Origin: Flavobacterium sp. CYK-55 | Lineage (GTDB): Bacteria > Bacteroidota > Bacteroidia > Flavobacteriales > Flavobacteriaceae | NCBI RefSeq assembly: GCF_018413465.1 | Contig: NZ_JAHCDK010000004.1 | Coordinates: forward strand, 124,001-188,000 | Direction: 5' to 3' | Length of the DNA stretch: 64,000 bases | In this document: piece after piece, positions 1-10,400 of the stretch | How the letters are laid out: every line of letters starts with the position of its first letter | How positions within the stretch are numbered: position 1 is the first letter of the stretch | Made by a program: the position numbers and the translations under genes | Notes under the pieces: generated by a model | The model's database searches: none | What the model was told of the DNA's origin: nothing | Seen by the model: only the letters and a program-made list of their open reading frames with translations

Positions 1-936
1 CGAAACATATCCCAGATTATTTACAAATTCACCCAAATTATAACTACCTATAGTATCTAAAACTTCTTTACTTACTGTACCTATAAGCTTAAGTTCTAAA
101 TTTTGTGCAAAACCGGGAATCTCTTTAACCAAATCTGAAATGGCTTGCCAAAGATGCACAGGGTTTCGCTCAGATAAAAAAGAGCCGATATGTGCCAAAC
201 TAAATTTTTCATCTAAAGTTTGCTTTGCCACCTTTTCCATATCAAAACCATTTGTAATTACGGTAATCGGTTGAACGGTTTTTTTCTCAAACTCAACTTT
301 TGTACTCGGGCTGGTCACAATAATCTCATCTGCTAGGTTGAGCACTCTTTTTTCTAGCATTTTATGTTTGTAAGCAGCATTTTCTGATAAATGAAGTTTA
401 TCGTGATACCCAATAGTAGTCCACGGATCTCGAAAATCAGCCAACCAACGCACTGAGAGTTGTTCTTTTAATTTTAAACCAATCAAATGTAAGCTATGTG
501 GCGGACCAGTGGTAATAACCGTATCAATTTGATGTTCTTGAATATATTTTTTGAGATAACGAACTGAAGGTTTTACCCATAAAACCCGTGCATCAGGGAT
601 AAATAAATTACCGCGAACCCACAATAAAAAACGATCAATTTGGGTTTGCTTACGCTCGTTAGGAATAATACCAGCACTGATTTTTTTAGTTTTATCCTTT
701 GAAAAAAAAGAGGCCAAGGCATAAGGCTCAAAAATTCTCTGTTTTAAAACCGTCGTTTTTTCAGAAACTTCATCTAAAAGGTGCTCATCAATAATGGGAT
801 AAGAAGGATTTTCAGGCACGTAAACAATGGGTTGAAACCCAAAATCAGGTAAATATTTCACAAATTTTAACCAACGCTGAACACCGGGTCCGCCTGCCGG
901 AGGAAAGTAATAAGTGATGATCAGCACTTTTTTCAT
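1..936 (-). CDS. glycosyltransferase, GT4-like (partial, C-terminus off the left edge)
   Basis: The frame stays open from an ATG at 936 to the window edge (312 codons), so the C-terminus is missing. The N-terminus (MKKVLIITYYFPPAGGPGVQ) is the glycine-rich start of GT-B fold family 4 transferases, which move an activated sugar onto a lipid or polysaccharide acceptor at the cytoplasmic membrane. A TGPPHS motif and a WLADFRDPW motif in the N-terminal half are usual in Bacteroidetes members. The start lies 9 bp after the stop of the YfhO-like gene on the same strand, so the two are probably co-transcribed. Donor and acceptor cannot be read from the sequence. Surface polysaccharide or glycolipid synthesis is inferred. 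Confidence 0.82.
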   Translation of the reverse strand, partial: MKKVLIITYYFPPAGGPGVQRWLKFVKYLPDFGFQPIVYVPENPSYPIIDEHLLDEVSEKTTVLKQRIFEPYALASFFSKDKTKKISAGIIPNERKQTQIDRFLLWVRGNLFIPDARVLWVKPSVRYLKKYIQEHQIDTVITTGPPHSLHLIGLKLKEQLSVRWLADFRDPWTTIGYHDKLHLSENAAYKHKMLEKRVLNLADEIIVTSPSTKVEFEKKTVQPITVITNGFDMEKVAKQTLDEKFSLAHIGSFLSERNPVHLWQAISDLVKEIPGFAQNLELKLIGTVSKEVLDTIGSYNLGEFVNNLGYVS

Positions 937-945
937 GGTTAAAAT

Positions 946-3390
946 TTAGTTGTTTTGATCTTTGTGGGTAAACCAAAGTTTTTTTCTTTCAAAATACAAT
1001 CCGCCAACAATGAGCATCAACATTAAGGCTGAACTTCCTAAAGCTATTGAACTACCGGTTTTTACTACTTCAGGTTCAAACTTAAATTCAATTTTATGAT
1101 GACCCGCCGGAACTTGCATTGCACGCAAAACATAATCAACCCTAAAATGAGGTACTAATTTTCCGTCAAGATAAGCGTTCCATCCTTCGGCATAATACAT
1201 CTCAGAAAAAACAGCCAAGCCTGCATTTGTATTATTAGAAACGTAAGTTAAATGATTAGGCAAATATTGCGTGAGTTTGATTGAAGCCAGACTGTCTTTG
1301 ACAAACTCTTGTTCGGTGATGTTCAAATGTGCAAAATCATTCTTGTTTACTGCCGCAATATTTTTGGTATCGAGTTTATTTAAAATACGCATTTCTTCAT
1401 TGGCTGTGCTTACAAGGTGAAGCTTTTGAACAAACCAAGCGTTGCCATTGGCCATATCGTTAAGCATCGGAACAGCCGCTCCGGTTGAATCGGTTTGAAT
1501 GATGTACTTTACATTGAGCATATCCAAGACACCCATATTATTTTTGGCAATTTGATAATCAAAAAGTTGCTGCATTCTTCTGGGTTTTGCAGCGTGATAT
1601 CCACCAATTGAACTATGAAAATACGACGCTCTTGCACTACTCATGTTTCCGTCAATGTCAAAAACCCTAAAATGAGATTTATCGTTTTGAATCATTTGAT
1701 CGGCAGCATTTGGTGCAAACGGAGCATCAACTTCGTGGGCGCTCAAAAAGTCAGAGCTACTCACATAATTTCGGTCGATAAAAAACAAATCACCCACCAT
1801 AAAAATACCAATCAAAATAATCGCGCTGTTTTTTTGTATGCGCTCTTTTTGAAACAGCCAAAGTAAAACCGAAACAACCATCATGAAAAACCCACTGCGC
1901 AATAAATCAGCCATATACAATGATTTTCTGTCTGATCTGAGTGCTTCTACAAAGTCCGGTCCGTAGTTTTGTCGGTAGTAAGCATCCATTGGGCCTGCAT
2001 ATTCAAACATGCCTTTGGCTAAAAATAAGACCGCTAAAATTCCCAAAGCTGTCGCGGCAGTTTTCCACAAAACCGACCATTGTTTCTCTTTAGGTAACCT
2101 GAAAAATTGTTGTAAACCTAATATAGCAATTACCGGCGCACATACTTCAAGGATAACCTGAATGGATGAAACCGCTCTGAATTTATCGTACATCGGTAAA
2201 TATGCAATGCAAAAATCGGTCAAGACCGAGAAGTTTTTACCCCAAGACAAAGCCAATGAAATCAGTGCTGCCGTGAGAAAAGCAAAACGCAATCTACGCC
2301 CGCCCGCATAAAAGGCCAATAAACTCAGAAAGAAAACTACCGCTCCAATATAGGCCGGGGCAGCTACTATAGGCTGATCGCCCCAATACGTTGGCAAGCC
2401 TTCAGAAAATTCTTTGGCTTGTGATTCTGGCACACCTTGATTAACCGCAAATTCATAAACAGCACTATCAGTGCCAAGGTTTTCACTGTTGGAACCACCA
2501 AACAAACGCGGTACAAACAAATCAAGGCTTTCGGCTAATCCGTAACTATATTCAGTAATATATTCGTTACTCATAGCATTCTGGGTTGTAGCCTCGCTCC
2601 CATCGGGATTAAAAGTGAGTTCGCTTTTACTGCGGGTACTGAATTTGGCATATTCAGAAGTAGCCATCAAATTAGTAGCATTAACACCAATGGCAACTAC
2701 AGCCGAAACCCCAAAAACCAAGAATACTTGAGCCAATTCTTTGAACTGTTTTTCTTTGATCAATTGTACCAAATAATAAGTGCCAATTACCAATAAAAAC
2801 AACAACAAATAATAGGTCATCTGAAAGTGGTTGGCATTGATTTCAAGCGCAGCTACCAACATTGTAACAATGCCTCCGATTATGTACCTTTTGCGAAAGA
2901 CCAACAAAACACCGGCAACCACCATAGGCATATAAGCAATTGCATGAGCCTTGGCATTGTGCCCTACCCCCAAAATAACAATCAAATAAGTTGAAAAACC
3001 AAAAGCTAATGCTCCGAAAAAAGCCTGTAAAACATCAGCTTTGAGTACGCGTAAAAGCACATAAAAGCCCAAGAAATACAGAAACAAATAGTCTGCAGGC
3101 CGGGGCAGAAAACGCAAGATATGATCTAGTTTACTGATGTATTCGTGCGGATACTCGGCTCCCAACTGATACGTTGGCATACCGCCAAAAGCACTGTCTG
3201 TCCAGTAAGGTTCGGTGTGATAAGTATTGCGAAAATCGTTTTGTTCTTTGGCCATTCCGGTATACTGAACTATGTCAGATTGGAATATTTTTTTGCCCTG
3301 AAGAATTGGATAAAAGTAAAGACACGAAACCAACACAAATCCTAAAACAACCAAGATATGTGCGTAGATTTTTTTGAAATAGTTTGTCAT
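946..3390 (-). CDS. YfhO-family multi-pass membrane protein
   Basis: An 814-residue protein with about a dozen hydrophobic segments, a membrane anchor at the N-terminus (residues about 10-30) and another near the C-terminus (about 780-800). A large extracytoplasmic stretch lies between, including EGWNAYLDG and GHHKIEFKF near the end, both hallmarks of YfhO proteins. Family members resemble GT-C fold glycosyltransferases, and in Firmicutes some glycosylate lipoteichoic acid. In Bacteroidetes, which lack teichoic acid, the substrate is unknown. A cytoplasmic glycosyltransferase follows 9 bp downstream, which suggests a shared glycan or glycolipid pathway. A CAAAAATA box (minus-strand TATTTTTG, -7 like) lies at 3428-3435, but no matching -33 element was found. 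Confidence 0.85.
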   Translation of the reverse strand: MTNYFKKIYAHILVVLGFVLVSCLYFYPILQGKKIFQSDIVQYTGMAKEQNDFRNTYHTEPYWTDSAFGGMPTYQLGAEYPHEYISKLDHILRFLPRPADYLFLYFLGFYVLLRVLKADVLQAFFGALAFGFSTYLIVILGVGHNAKAHAIAYMPMVVAGVLLVFRKRYIIGGIVTMLVAALEINANHFQMTYYLLLFLLVIGTYYLVQLIKEKQFKELAQVFLVFGVSAVVAIGVNATNLMATSEYAKFSTRSKSELTFNPDGSEATTQNAMSNEYITEYSYGLAESLDLFVPRLFGGSNSENLGTDSAVYEFAVNQGVPESQAKEFSEGLPTYWGDQPIVAAPAYIGAVVFFLSLLAFYAGGRRLRFAFLTAALISLALSWGKNFSVLTDFCIAYLPMYDKFRAVSSIQVILEVCAPVIAILGLQQFFRLPKEKQWSVLWKTAATALGILAVLFLAKGMFEYAGPMDAYYRQNYGPDFVEALRSDRKSLYMADLLRSGFFMMVVSVLLWLFQKERIQKNSAIILIGIFMVGDLFFIDRNYVSSSDFLSAHEVDAPFAPNAADQMIQNDKSHFRVFDIDGNMSSARASYFHSSIGGYHAAKPRRMQQLFDYQIAKNNMGVLDMLNVKYIIQTDSTGAAVPMLNDMANGNAWFVQKLHLVSTANEEMRILNKLDTKNIAAVNKNDFAHLNITEQEFVKDSLASIKLTQYLPNHLTYVSNNTNAGLAVFSEMYYAEGWNAYLDGKLVPHFRVDYVLRAMQVPAGHHKIEFKFEPEVVKTGSSIALGSSALMLMLIVGGLYFERKKLWFTHKDQNN

Positions 3391-3474
3391 AGTTTTGAAA
3401 ACCCGTGAGGTTGGCAGTTTAAAGAGTCAAAAATAATCAAAAACTCACAACCTTTAACCGTGTTTTGATGAGTT

Positions 3475-3744
3475 TTATTCTATTTCTTCAAAGTCAACGT
3501 ACTCGCCTACAATCTTGGTTTCACGCGGCTTGTCTTGTTTGGCATGATCCCGAATAATTTCGTCTTGATTCTGATTCGTTCTTGATTGTTGCTGGTATTG
3601 TTGCTGAAAGCTTTGACCTGCTTTCTGCACAACCTTCTGAACCATAATTGGCAAGAGCAAGCGTGCAACAAATTTTAGTAAGTAATAAAAAGCGATGATG
3701 TATAAAAGCGTTTCTAAAAGACCGCTCAAAGATGCCGTTTGCAT
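3475..3744 (-). CDS. DUF4834 family small membrane protein
   Basis: About 89 residues. The N-terminal half holds one hydrophobic segment (LLYIIAFYYLLKFVARLLL). A Gln-rich middle and an acidic tail ending EYVDFEEIE follow. This layout matches the DUF4834 proteins of Flavobacteriia, whose function is unknown. The ATG at 3744 (MQTAS) is preferred over those at 3750 and 3771, because a TACATTTG box on the minus strand (3761-3768) would start transcription near 3754, after the longest candidate start. The tail is probably cytoplasmic, as Lys/Arg residues flank the helix on that side. The gene is divergent from the outer-membrane protein gene at 3865. Confidence 0.72.
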   Translation of the reverse strand: MQTASLSGLLETLLYIIAFYYLLKFVARLLLPIMVQKVVQKAGQSFQQQYQQQSRTNQNQDEIIRDHAKQDKPRETKIVGEYVDFEEIE

Positions 3745-3760
3745 GTGCATAAATTTTTGA

Positions 3761-3768
3761 CAAATGTA
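3761..3768 (-). promoter_or_regulatory. candidate -7 box for the DUF4834 gene
   Basis: Minus-strand TACATTTG fits the Bacteroidetes -7 consensus TAnnTTTG. No TTG was found 17-23 bp upstream, so only half of the promoter is supported. Confidence 0.35.
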
Positions 3769-3806
3769 CATAATCCATGATGCAAAAATGATAACAGATT
3801 CATAAA

Positions 3807-3840
3807 TTGTGGCTTTTTATATTACTTTTGAAACGGTGGA
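3807..3840 (+). promoter_or_regulatory. candidate promoter for the outer-membrane protein / acyltransferase operon
   Basis: TTG at 3807-3809, a 23-bp spacer, then TACTTTTG at 3833-3840. This fits TTG-N17-23-TAnnTTTG as described for Flavobacterium. Predicted transcription start near 3847, giving an 18-nt leader to the ATG at 3865. Confidence 0.5.
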
Positions 3841-3864
3841 TTTATCAACCACAACAACCATTTT

Positions 3865-4866
3865 ATGTTCAAAAACCAATTCCTTTTAGCCTTGCTTTTT
3901 TTGCTGTATTCTACGGCTCAATATGGTCAATATACTGACGAAATCAACTCGAATCGCCCCGGAAAATCTATGGGAGCTTTTGCTGTTGGGCAAACCATTT
4001 TTCAAACTGAATGGGGTTTGAGCTATATTGACGAAAAAAATCACGACAATGACTTTAATGCGCAAGCTTGGTCCAGCGACTTAGAAATGAGATACGGTGC
4101 TTTTTTTGAACAACTCGAACTCAATGCCAACGTGAACTACTACAACGAGAGCTACAGTTTTCCGGGTGGTGATGGTCATCAAGCAGCACTTAGACGAGTA
4201 ACTTTGGGGTTAAAGTATATGATTTATGATCCTGAGATGAATTACGAACCCAAACCTAATTTGTATAGCTGGAAAGCCAACCACAAATTTAATTGGCGCC
4301 AATTCATCCCGGCAGTTGGCATTTACGGTGGATTGCATTTTAATCTGGCCAAAGAAAAATTCTTGCGTACCGGAATGTGGAAAGAAAACGGCATCGCTAC
4401 CAAAGGAATGCTCATCACACAACATCAATTTGGCAAATACAGCTTTGTAACGAACTTTATTTTAGATCAATTTCCGTCACAGCGAAATTCGTTTGATTAC
4501 ATATTAACGGTAACGCGTGGTTTTAATATGCGTATGTCGGGAATGTTTGAAATTCAGGGCATCAATGGCGAAAACTTCAGAGAAAATTACATGCGCATTG
4601 GAGCTGCGTATTTGCTCAAGAAAAATATACAAATTGACGCCTCAGTTGGTTCAAACTTGCAGTATGCACCCAAAATAATGTATGCCAATGTAGGTTTCTC
4701 CTGGAGATTCGAAGGCCAATACAGCGATTTTATGTTGCGTATTCCAAAAGATAAAAAAGAAGGAAAATCAAAAATGGATAAAAAGTTTGAGAAGGAAAAA
4801 GACAAACAAAAAGAGAAAAAGAAAAAACGCATGGATGCTGTTGAATCAGGAGAAAAAGCTAATTAA
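3865..4866 (+). CDS. outer-membrane beta-barrel protein, MetA-pathway-like (transporter family)
   Basis: 333 residues with a signal peptide (MFKNQFLLALLFLLYSTAQYG, cleavage near residue 22). The mature part begins EINSNRPGKS, the start seen in the phenol-degradation MetA-like (PF13557) outer-membrane proteins often named transporter. Alternating hydrophobic and polar strands through residues 45-285 fit a beta barrel. A Lys/Glu-rich tail follows (about 290-333, KEKDKQKEKKKKR) and would probably face the periplasm. The next gene starts 2 bp after the stop, so both form one transcript. No substrate can be assigned. Confidence 0.7.
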   Translation: MFKNQFLLALLFLLYSTAQYGQYTDEINSNRPGKSMGAFAVGQTIFQTEWGLSYIDEKNHDNDFNAQAWSSDLEMRYGAFFEQLELNANVNYYNESYSFPGGDGHQAALRRVTLGLKYMIYDPEMNYEPKPNLYSWKANHKFNWRQFIPAVGIYGGLHFNLAKEKFLRTGMWKENGIATKGMLITQHQFGKYSFVTNFILDQFPSQRNSFDYILTVTRGFNMRMSGMFEIQGINGENFRENYMRIGAAYLLKKNIQIDASVGSNLQYAPKIMYANVGFSWRFEGQYSDFMLRIPKDKKEGKSKMDKKFEKEKDKQKEKKKKRMDAVESGEKAN

Positions 4867-4868
4867 CG

Positions 4869-5987
4869 ATGGAAATTATTCAAGTCAACAACAAAAAACA
4901 GCTCAAAGATTTTGTCACTTTTCCGTTTGATTTATACAAAAATCATCCTTATTGGGTTCCGCCGCTTATAGCTGATGAAATAGAAAATTTTGATATAACT
5001 AAAAATCCGGCATTCGAATCTGCTGAAGCCCATTTGTTTTTGGCCTATCAAAACAACAAGATAGTTGGTAGAATTGCAGCCATTATCAACTGGAATGAAG
5101 TCAATAATCAACATAAAAAAAAGATGCGCTTTGGTTGGTGGGATGTTATTGATGATGTTGAAGTGACCAAAGCTTTGCTCGAAAAAGTGCGTGAAATTGG
5201 TCTTAAAAACAACCTAGAACATATTGAAGGCCCCATGGGTTTTTCAAACCTTGATAAAGTAGGGGTTTTGACTGAGGGTTTTGACTATATAGGTTCTATG
5301 ATTACTTGGTACAACTTTCCGTATTATGCGCAGCACTTAGAGCAGTTGGGCTATGTAAAAGAAAAAGAATATCATGAAAGCAGTTTTTTGTTGAGTCAAG
5401 TTGATCCGACTGTCTTTGCAAGAGCACAAGAATTTGTACGTAAAAGATATGAACTGAGTTCTATGAATTTCACCCGAACACAAGATATTATGCCTTATGT
5501 TGATGAAATGTTCGATTTGTTCAATACAACTTATGCCCATTTGGCATCTTTTGTAGCCATTACAGACATACAGCGTGCATATTTTAAGAAAAAATATATC
5601 CCGTTTATCAATCCTGAATATATCAAATTTGTTTTTGACAAAGACAACCGAATGATTGCCTTTACGATTGTCATGCCTTCATTTTCTGAAGCCCTGCAAA
5701 AAGCCAATGGCAAATTATTCCCGTTTGGATTTTATCATCTTTTGAAAGCTAAAAAAAACAGTAAAGAAGTTTTGTTCTATTTGATTGGCATTGCGCCCGA
5801 ATATCAAAACAAAGGAGTCACCGCCATTATATTTGATGATTTTTTCAAGACATTCAAAGCCAACGGTATCACCAAATGCATCAGAACTCCGGAACTTGAA
5901 GAAAATCACTCCATCCACAATCTTTGGAAAAACATTGATGCGCGGGTAACACGCCGAAGACGAACTTACCTCAAATCAATTCAGTAA
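4869..5987 (+). CDS. GNAT-like N-acyltransferase (YghO-type)
   Basis: 372 residues without a signal peptide or membrane span. The C-terminal half carries a recognisable GNAT acyl-CoA motif (LIGIAPEYQNKGVTAIIF, about residues 300-317), and the N-terminal part (about 40-65, HLFLAYQNNKIVGRIAAI) resembles a second, degenerate GNAT fold. Homologues in Flavobacteriia are often labelled GTP cyclohydrolase, but no cyclohydrolase motif is visible. It is co-transcribed with the outer-membrane protein and convergent with an alpha-oxoamine synthase. In other bacteria such synthases work with an N-acyltransferase to make ceramide-like lipids. That role here is inference from position and fold. Confidence 0.65.
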   Translation: MEIIQVNNKKQLKDFVTFPFDLYKNHPYWVPPLIADEIENFDITKNPAFESAEAHLFLAYQNNKIVGRIAAIINWNEVNNQHKKKMRFGWWDVIDDVEVTKALLEKVREIGLKNNLEHIEGPMGFSNLDKVGVLTEGFDYIGSMITWYNFPYYAQHLEQLGYVKEKEYHESSFLLSQVDPTVFARAQEFVRKRYELSSMNFTRTQDIMPYVDEMFDLFNTTYAHLASFVAITDIQRAYFKKKYIPFINPEYIKFVFDKDNRMIAFTIVMPSFSEALQKANGKLFPFGFYHLLKAKKNSKEVLFYLIGIAPEYQNKGVTAIIFDDFFKTFKANGITKCIRTPELEENHSIHNLWKNIDARVTRRRRTYLKSIQ

Positions 5988-5988
5988 T

Positions 5989-6021
5989 AAAAAAAGCGCC
6001 TCGTATTGAAGCGCTTTTTTT
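5989..6021. terminator. bidirectional terminator
   Basis: A-run plus GCGC (to 5999), an 11-nt loop, then GCGC plus a T-run (6011-6021). It lies between two convergent genes and has a U-tract on either strand. Confidence 0.8.
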
Positions 6022-6041
6022 TATAAAACAAAGTTTAGCAA

Positions 6042-7301
6042 TTAACTGACATCAACGGTTGTTTGCTCAGCAATAGCTTTATAAGTTCCGTTGGTCAACT
6101 TTTCGCGAATGGCTTCAAAAGCGGCTAAAGTTTCTTCAATATCACGCAATGTATGCGAAGCTGTTGGAATCATTCGCAACAAGATAATTCCTTTTGGAAT
6201 CACCGGATATACCACGATAGACAAGAAAATTCCATAATTCTCGCGCAAATCGTTCACCATGACCATAGCTTCTGGAATGCTTCCTTCAAGATAAACCGGA
6301 GTAACGCAAGTATTGGTATCACCAATATTAAACCCACGAGATTTCAAGCCGTTCTGAAGCGCATTTACATTTTCCCAAAGTTTGTCTTTAAGCTCAGGCA
6401 TGTTGCGCAACATTTGCAAACGTTTCAAAGCCCCAACGGTCTGAATCATCGGCAAAGCTTTGGCAAACATTTGTGAGCGCAAATTATATTTCAAATAATC
6501 TATAATGTCTTTGTCAGCAGCAATAAAAGCTCCGATAGAAGCCATAGATTTGGCAAAAGTGGAGAAATAAACATCAATTCCGTCTTGACAACCTTGCTCC
6601 TCACCTGCTCCGGCACCTGTTTTTCCTAAAGTACCAAAACCATGTGCGTCATCAACCAACAATCTGAAATTGTACTTTTCTTTCATAGCCACAATCTCTT
6701 TAAGTTTTCCTTGCTGACCGCGCATTCCGAAAACACCCTCGGTGATAAACAAGATTCCACCCCCTGTTTCAAGCGCCATTTTAGTAGCTCGCTGAAGGTT
6801 TTTCTCCATGCTCTCAATATCGTTGTGTTTGTAGGTAAAACGCTTGCCCATATGTAGACGAACACCGTCAATAATACATGCATGTGCATCAACATCATAA
6901 ACAATGATGTCATTTTTAGTAACCAAAGCATCAATGGTTGAAACCATTCCTTGGTATCCGAAATTCAACAAATAGGCTGACTCTTTTTGTACAAATGCTG
7001 CCAATTCATTTTCTAATTGTTCATGAATGCTTGTATGACCAGACATCATTCGCGCACCCATCGGATATGCAGCACCGTAATTCTGAGCAGCATCAGCATC
7101 GGCTTTGCGCACTTCAGGATGATTGGCTAAGCCCAAATAATCGTTAATACTCCAGTTTAATATTTCCTTTCCGTGAAATTGCATGCGCGGGCCCAAATCT
7201 CCTTCGAGTTTAGGGAACACATAATATCCTTCGGCTTGTGAAGCCCATTTTCCGAGCGGGCCTTTGTTGTTTTGAATTCTTTCGAATAAATCTTTGACCA
7301 T
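6042..7301 (-). CDS. PLP-dependent alpha-oxoamine synthase (serine palmitoyltransferase / cysteate acyltransferase type)
   Basis: About 419 residues from the ATG at 7301. A fold-type I PLP enzyme that condenses an amino acid with an acyl-CoA or acyl-ACP. DDAHGFGTLG (about 220) carries the PLP-ring aspartate. FSTFAKSMAS (Lys about 251) holds the Schiff-base lysine, where other family members often have the pattern TxxKxxG. Family members include serine palmitoyltransferase, 8-amino-7-oxononanoate synthase and glycine C-acetyltransferase. In Bacteroidetes the sphingolipid enzyme and the sulfonolipid (capnine) enzyme are the likeliest alternatives. No biotin genes are nearby, so a lipid role is favoured. 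Serine and cysteate cannot be told apart by eye. A CAAAATTA box (minus TAATTTTG) at 7337-7344 could be its -7 element. Confidence 0.8.
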   Translation of the reverse strand: MVKDLFERIQNNKGPLGKWASQAEGYYVFPKLEGDLGPRMQFHGKEILNWSINDYLGLANHPEVRKADADAAQNYGAAYPMGARMMSGHTSIHEQLENELAAFVQKESAYLLNFGYQGMVSTIDALVTKNDIIVYDVDAHACIIDGVRLHMGKRFTYKHNDIESMEKNLQRATKMALETGGGILFITEGVFGMRGQQGKLKEIVAMKEKYNFRLLVDDAHGFGTLGKTGAGAGEEQGCQDGIDVYFSTFAKSMASIGAFIAADKDIIDYLKYNLRSQMFAKALPMIQTVGALKRLQMLRNMPELKDKLWENVNALQNGLKSRGFNIGDTNTCVTPVYLEGSIPEAMVMVNDLRENYGIFLSIVVYPVIPKGIILLRMIPTASHTLRDIEETLAAFEAIREKLTNGTYKAIAEQTTVDVS

Positions 7302-7393
7302 GATTATCAACTAATACAATTCTTAAAATAATGCCGCAAAATTAGCGATTTTGACGGGATATTCTGAATTAGTTATAAATATTTATGAAGCAT

Positions 7394-7424
7394 AAAAAAA
7401 CCCACTCTATTGAGCGGGTTTTTT
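7394..7424 (-). terminator. terminator of the giant secreted-protein gene
   Basis: Inverted repeat AAACCCACTC (7398-7407) / GAGCGGGTTT (7412-7421) with A- and T-runs outside. It lies just downstream of the minus-strand gene that ends at 7446. Confidence 0.75.
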
Positions 7425-7445
7425 ATTTCATTTTGAATAATATTA

Positions 7446-10400
7446 TTAAAACGGATAGAACGCAAAGATGAAGTTGTTTGAGTTGGCCTCCCAGATTACA
7501 TAATCTGAGCTATCAACTAATCCATCTCCGTTCAAATCTGTAGCAAAAACTCCAAACGCAAAATTGTTTGAGTCCTCTTCCCAGATTACATAATCTGAGC
7601 CGTCTACTAGATCGTCATGCGTAATATCTCCTGAATAAATAGCAAATACACCTGGCTCCACCTCAATCATGTTATCTCCATAAGCTTGTGATGCTGATGT
7701 AGTAAAATCATAAGTCAATGGTGTTGTACCAATGGTTTGCGGCATAGCAGACCATGTTTGTGTAATATTTGCACCTTTTACTGCAATATAGTAATCCCCG
7801 GCTGCAGCTGTATTAAACGTAGCAGACAAAGTACCATCAGTATGCAATGTAGCCACTGCGGTGTCAACCAAAGCATAAGTAGTAGCATCGTGTAACTCAA
7901 TAGTCATATCCTCAACATCAGTTGCCGGTGATACGAAATCTTGGTTGAATTTAACCGAGTTCATTGTGCTGCCACCCATATAATATCCTTGGATAAACAT
8001 GGTCAAATTAACTACTGAACCTCCACCACAGTTGTCTGTCAACAATGGGTTGGTGTCGTCGCAATCTGTTCCGCTTGTAGTAGCTGAATATCCAGCTGGA
8101 GCTGAAGTTCCTGAACAAACTGAAGCCGTTCCGTTGTCCCATCCGTCACCATCAGCATCTACATAATAAGTAGCCAATTGATAGATTGACATATTGGTAT
8201 CGTCACAATCAGTGTTGTTTGAAACATATCCTGATGGCTGGCTACAAACTGAAGTAGTTACAGCAGCATTTCCGTAACCATCACCGTCAGCATCTTCATA
8301 GAATGTAGGAGCAAAAGTAATCGATGCATTGTTGTCATCACAATCTGCACCAGAAGTAGTCGCTGAATAACCCGCAGGAGCACCCGCACCTGAACAAACC
8401 GTTTCAACACCTACTGAGAAGTTATCACCATCGGCATCAATATAATAAGAAGCCAATTGATAGATAGCCGCATTGTTATCGTTACAATCATCTAGCATAG
8501 AAGCTGAATTGGCATAACCTGATGGGGTATCTAATCCATAACAAACCTCAACTGCAGAACCAACCGTATACGTATCGTTATCGGCATCAACATAGAACAT
8601 GCCCAATTGGTATTTAGTTGCATCAGCATCGTTACAATCATCACCGGCAGTAGTTTCAGAATAACCTACCGGAGCACCAAATCCTGAACAAACAGTAGCA
8701 GTTCCGTTGGTATATCCATCGGCATCGGCATCTATAAAGAATGTGGCTAGTTGGAAAATTGATGAATTATTGTCATTACAATCATCTCCGGCAGTTGTTT
8801 CAGAGTAGCCTACAGGAGCTCCAAATCCTGAACAAACAGTAGCGGTTCCGTTGGTGTAACCGTCAAAATCAGCATCAATATAGAAAGTTGCTAATTGGAA
8901 AACAGAACCGTCCGCATCATTACAATCAGTATTGTCTAAAACATATCCAAACGGAGCCCCAACACATGAAGTTGTGCTCATAGCTGCATTTCCATAACCG
9001 TCATTGTCAGAATCAGCATAATAGGTGATTACATCAGCAACATCAGCAATCGTAATTTGATTTCCAGATGTTGGAACATACGGAGTAGTTGTGGCATCAG
9101 CTCTTTCAACTGAATCAACAGTCAATGTACTGCCGTTATCAGCTGTTGTCAAAGCCAATTGGAAAGTTGCATTACCTGAGCCATCAGCGGTAGTAGTCAA
9201 CACATTTGATGAAGTGGCACCCAAAGTATAATTGATTTTTGCCACTTTATTAGGCAACAAACCGGTTACTTCAAAAGTTCCGTTGCTACCGCTACAAACA
9301 ACACCAGCTGACTGAGCAACAGAAGTAAATGTTTGTGTTTCATAAGCAGTTGTAACAGAGATTACATTAGAATTATCTGATGTACTATTTGGACTAAACG
9401 ATCTAACTCTGTAATAATAAGTAGTATTTTCAGTAACCTGAGGTCCATCAACTAATTGTGAAGTTCCGTTAACGGTAAGATTTTCATATCCTGATAAGAA
9501 CATAGGCGCTCTTCCGGTTATCGTAATATTGTCAATAGCCGAAGTCCCTCCAGCAGCTACCGTAGTATTATTAACTGCAGTATTACTGGTCATAATCCAA
9601 CGCAAATAAACAGAAGATTGATTATCACAAGCAGCAGGCAGCGAAGTTGTCGCCAAAACTCCGGTAGTCCAATCATTTCCAACTGTAATTACCGCGCCCG
9701 GAACATCAGTCCAAGCACCAGCTGTTCCGATTCTGTATTGAACTTTAAAGTCTTTCGGACCTGTGTTAGAAGAACGTTGAGACGATGACACTTTGGTATT
9801 TGTATAACCTAATGTTGAAAAATCAACTTGCCACCATTTGGCTCCGTTTCCTGCATTCCATGTCCCTGCTGAAGCCGCACTGGTTGCACTTGACACAACC
9901 GGAACATACGTAACAGTTCCTACACCTCCTTGAGTAGTCAAGGTTTGTGCGTTATTGGCAGTTATAGCAACATCAACTATATTATTATCAGGATTATTCG
10001 GAAAAGTCCAAGCCGCTAATGTTGATGAAGGCCCGTAAAAATCAGCTGTAGTACTCACATCCAATTGATAGCTAGTTGCTCCGATAACGGCATCCCAATT
10101 GGCAACAAAACTATTATTGGTTACTGTGGTTGCAGCAGTGGCTATTGGAGCATCAATATTGGCTGTAGTAAACTGACCTGCCGGGCTACTTACAATATCA
10201 CCTGTTGCATCTGACACATACGTTCTGAAATAATATAGAGTATTAGGTGTTAAACCGGTTAAAGTAGCTGGTAAACCATGTACAAATACAATACTTGAAA
10301 AAGCACTGTCAGTGCTGTATTGAATTCCGAACTCAGTTAAAGCTGAACAACCTAAAGTATATGCCCCAGAAACCGAAGCTCCGTTTGAAACAATTGAACT

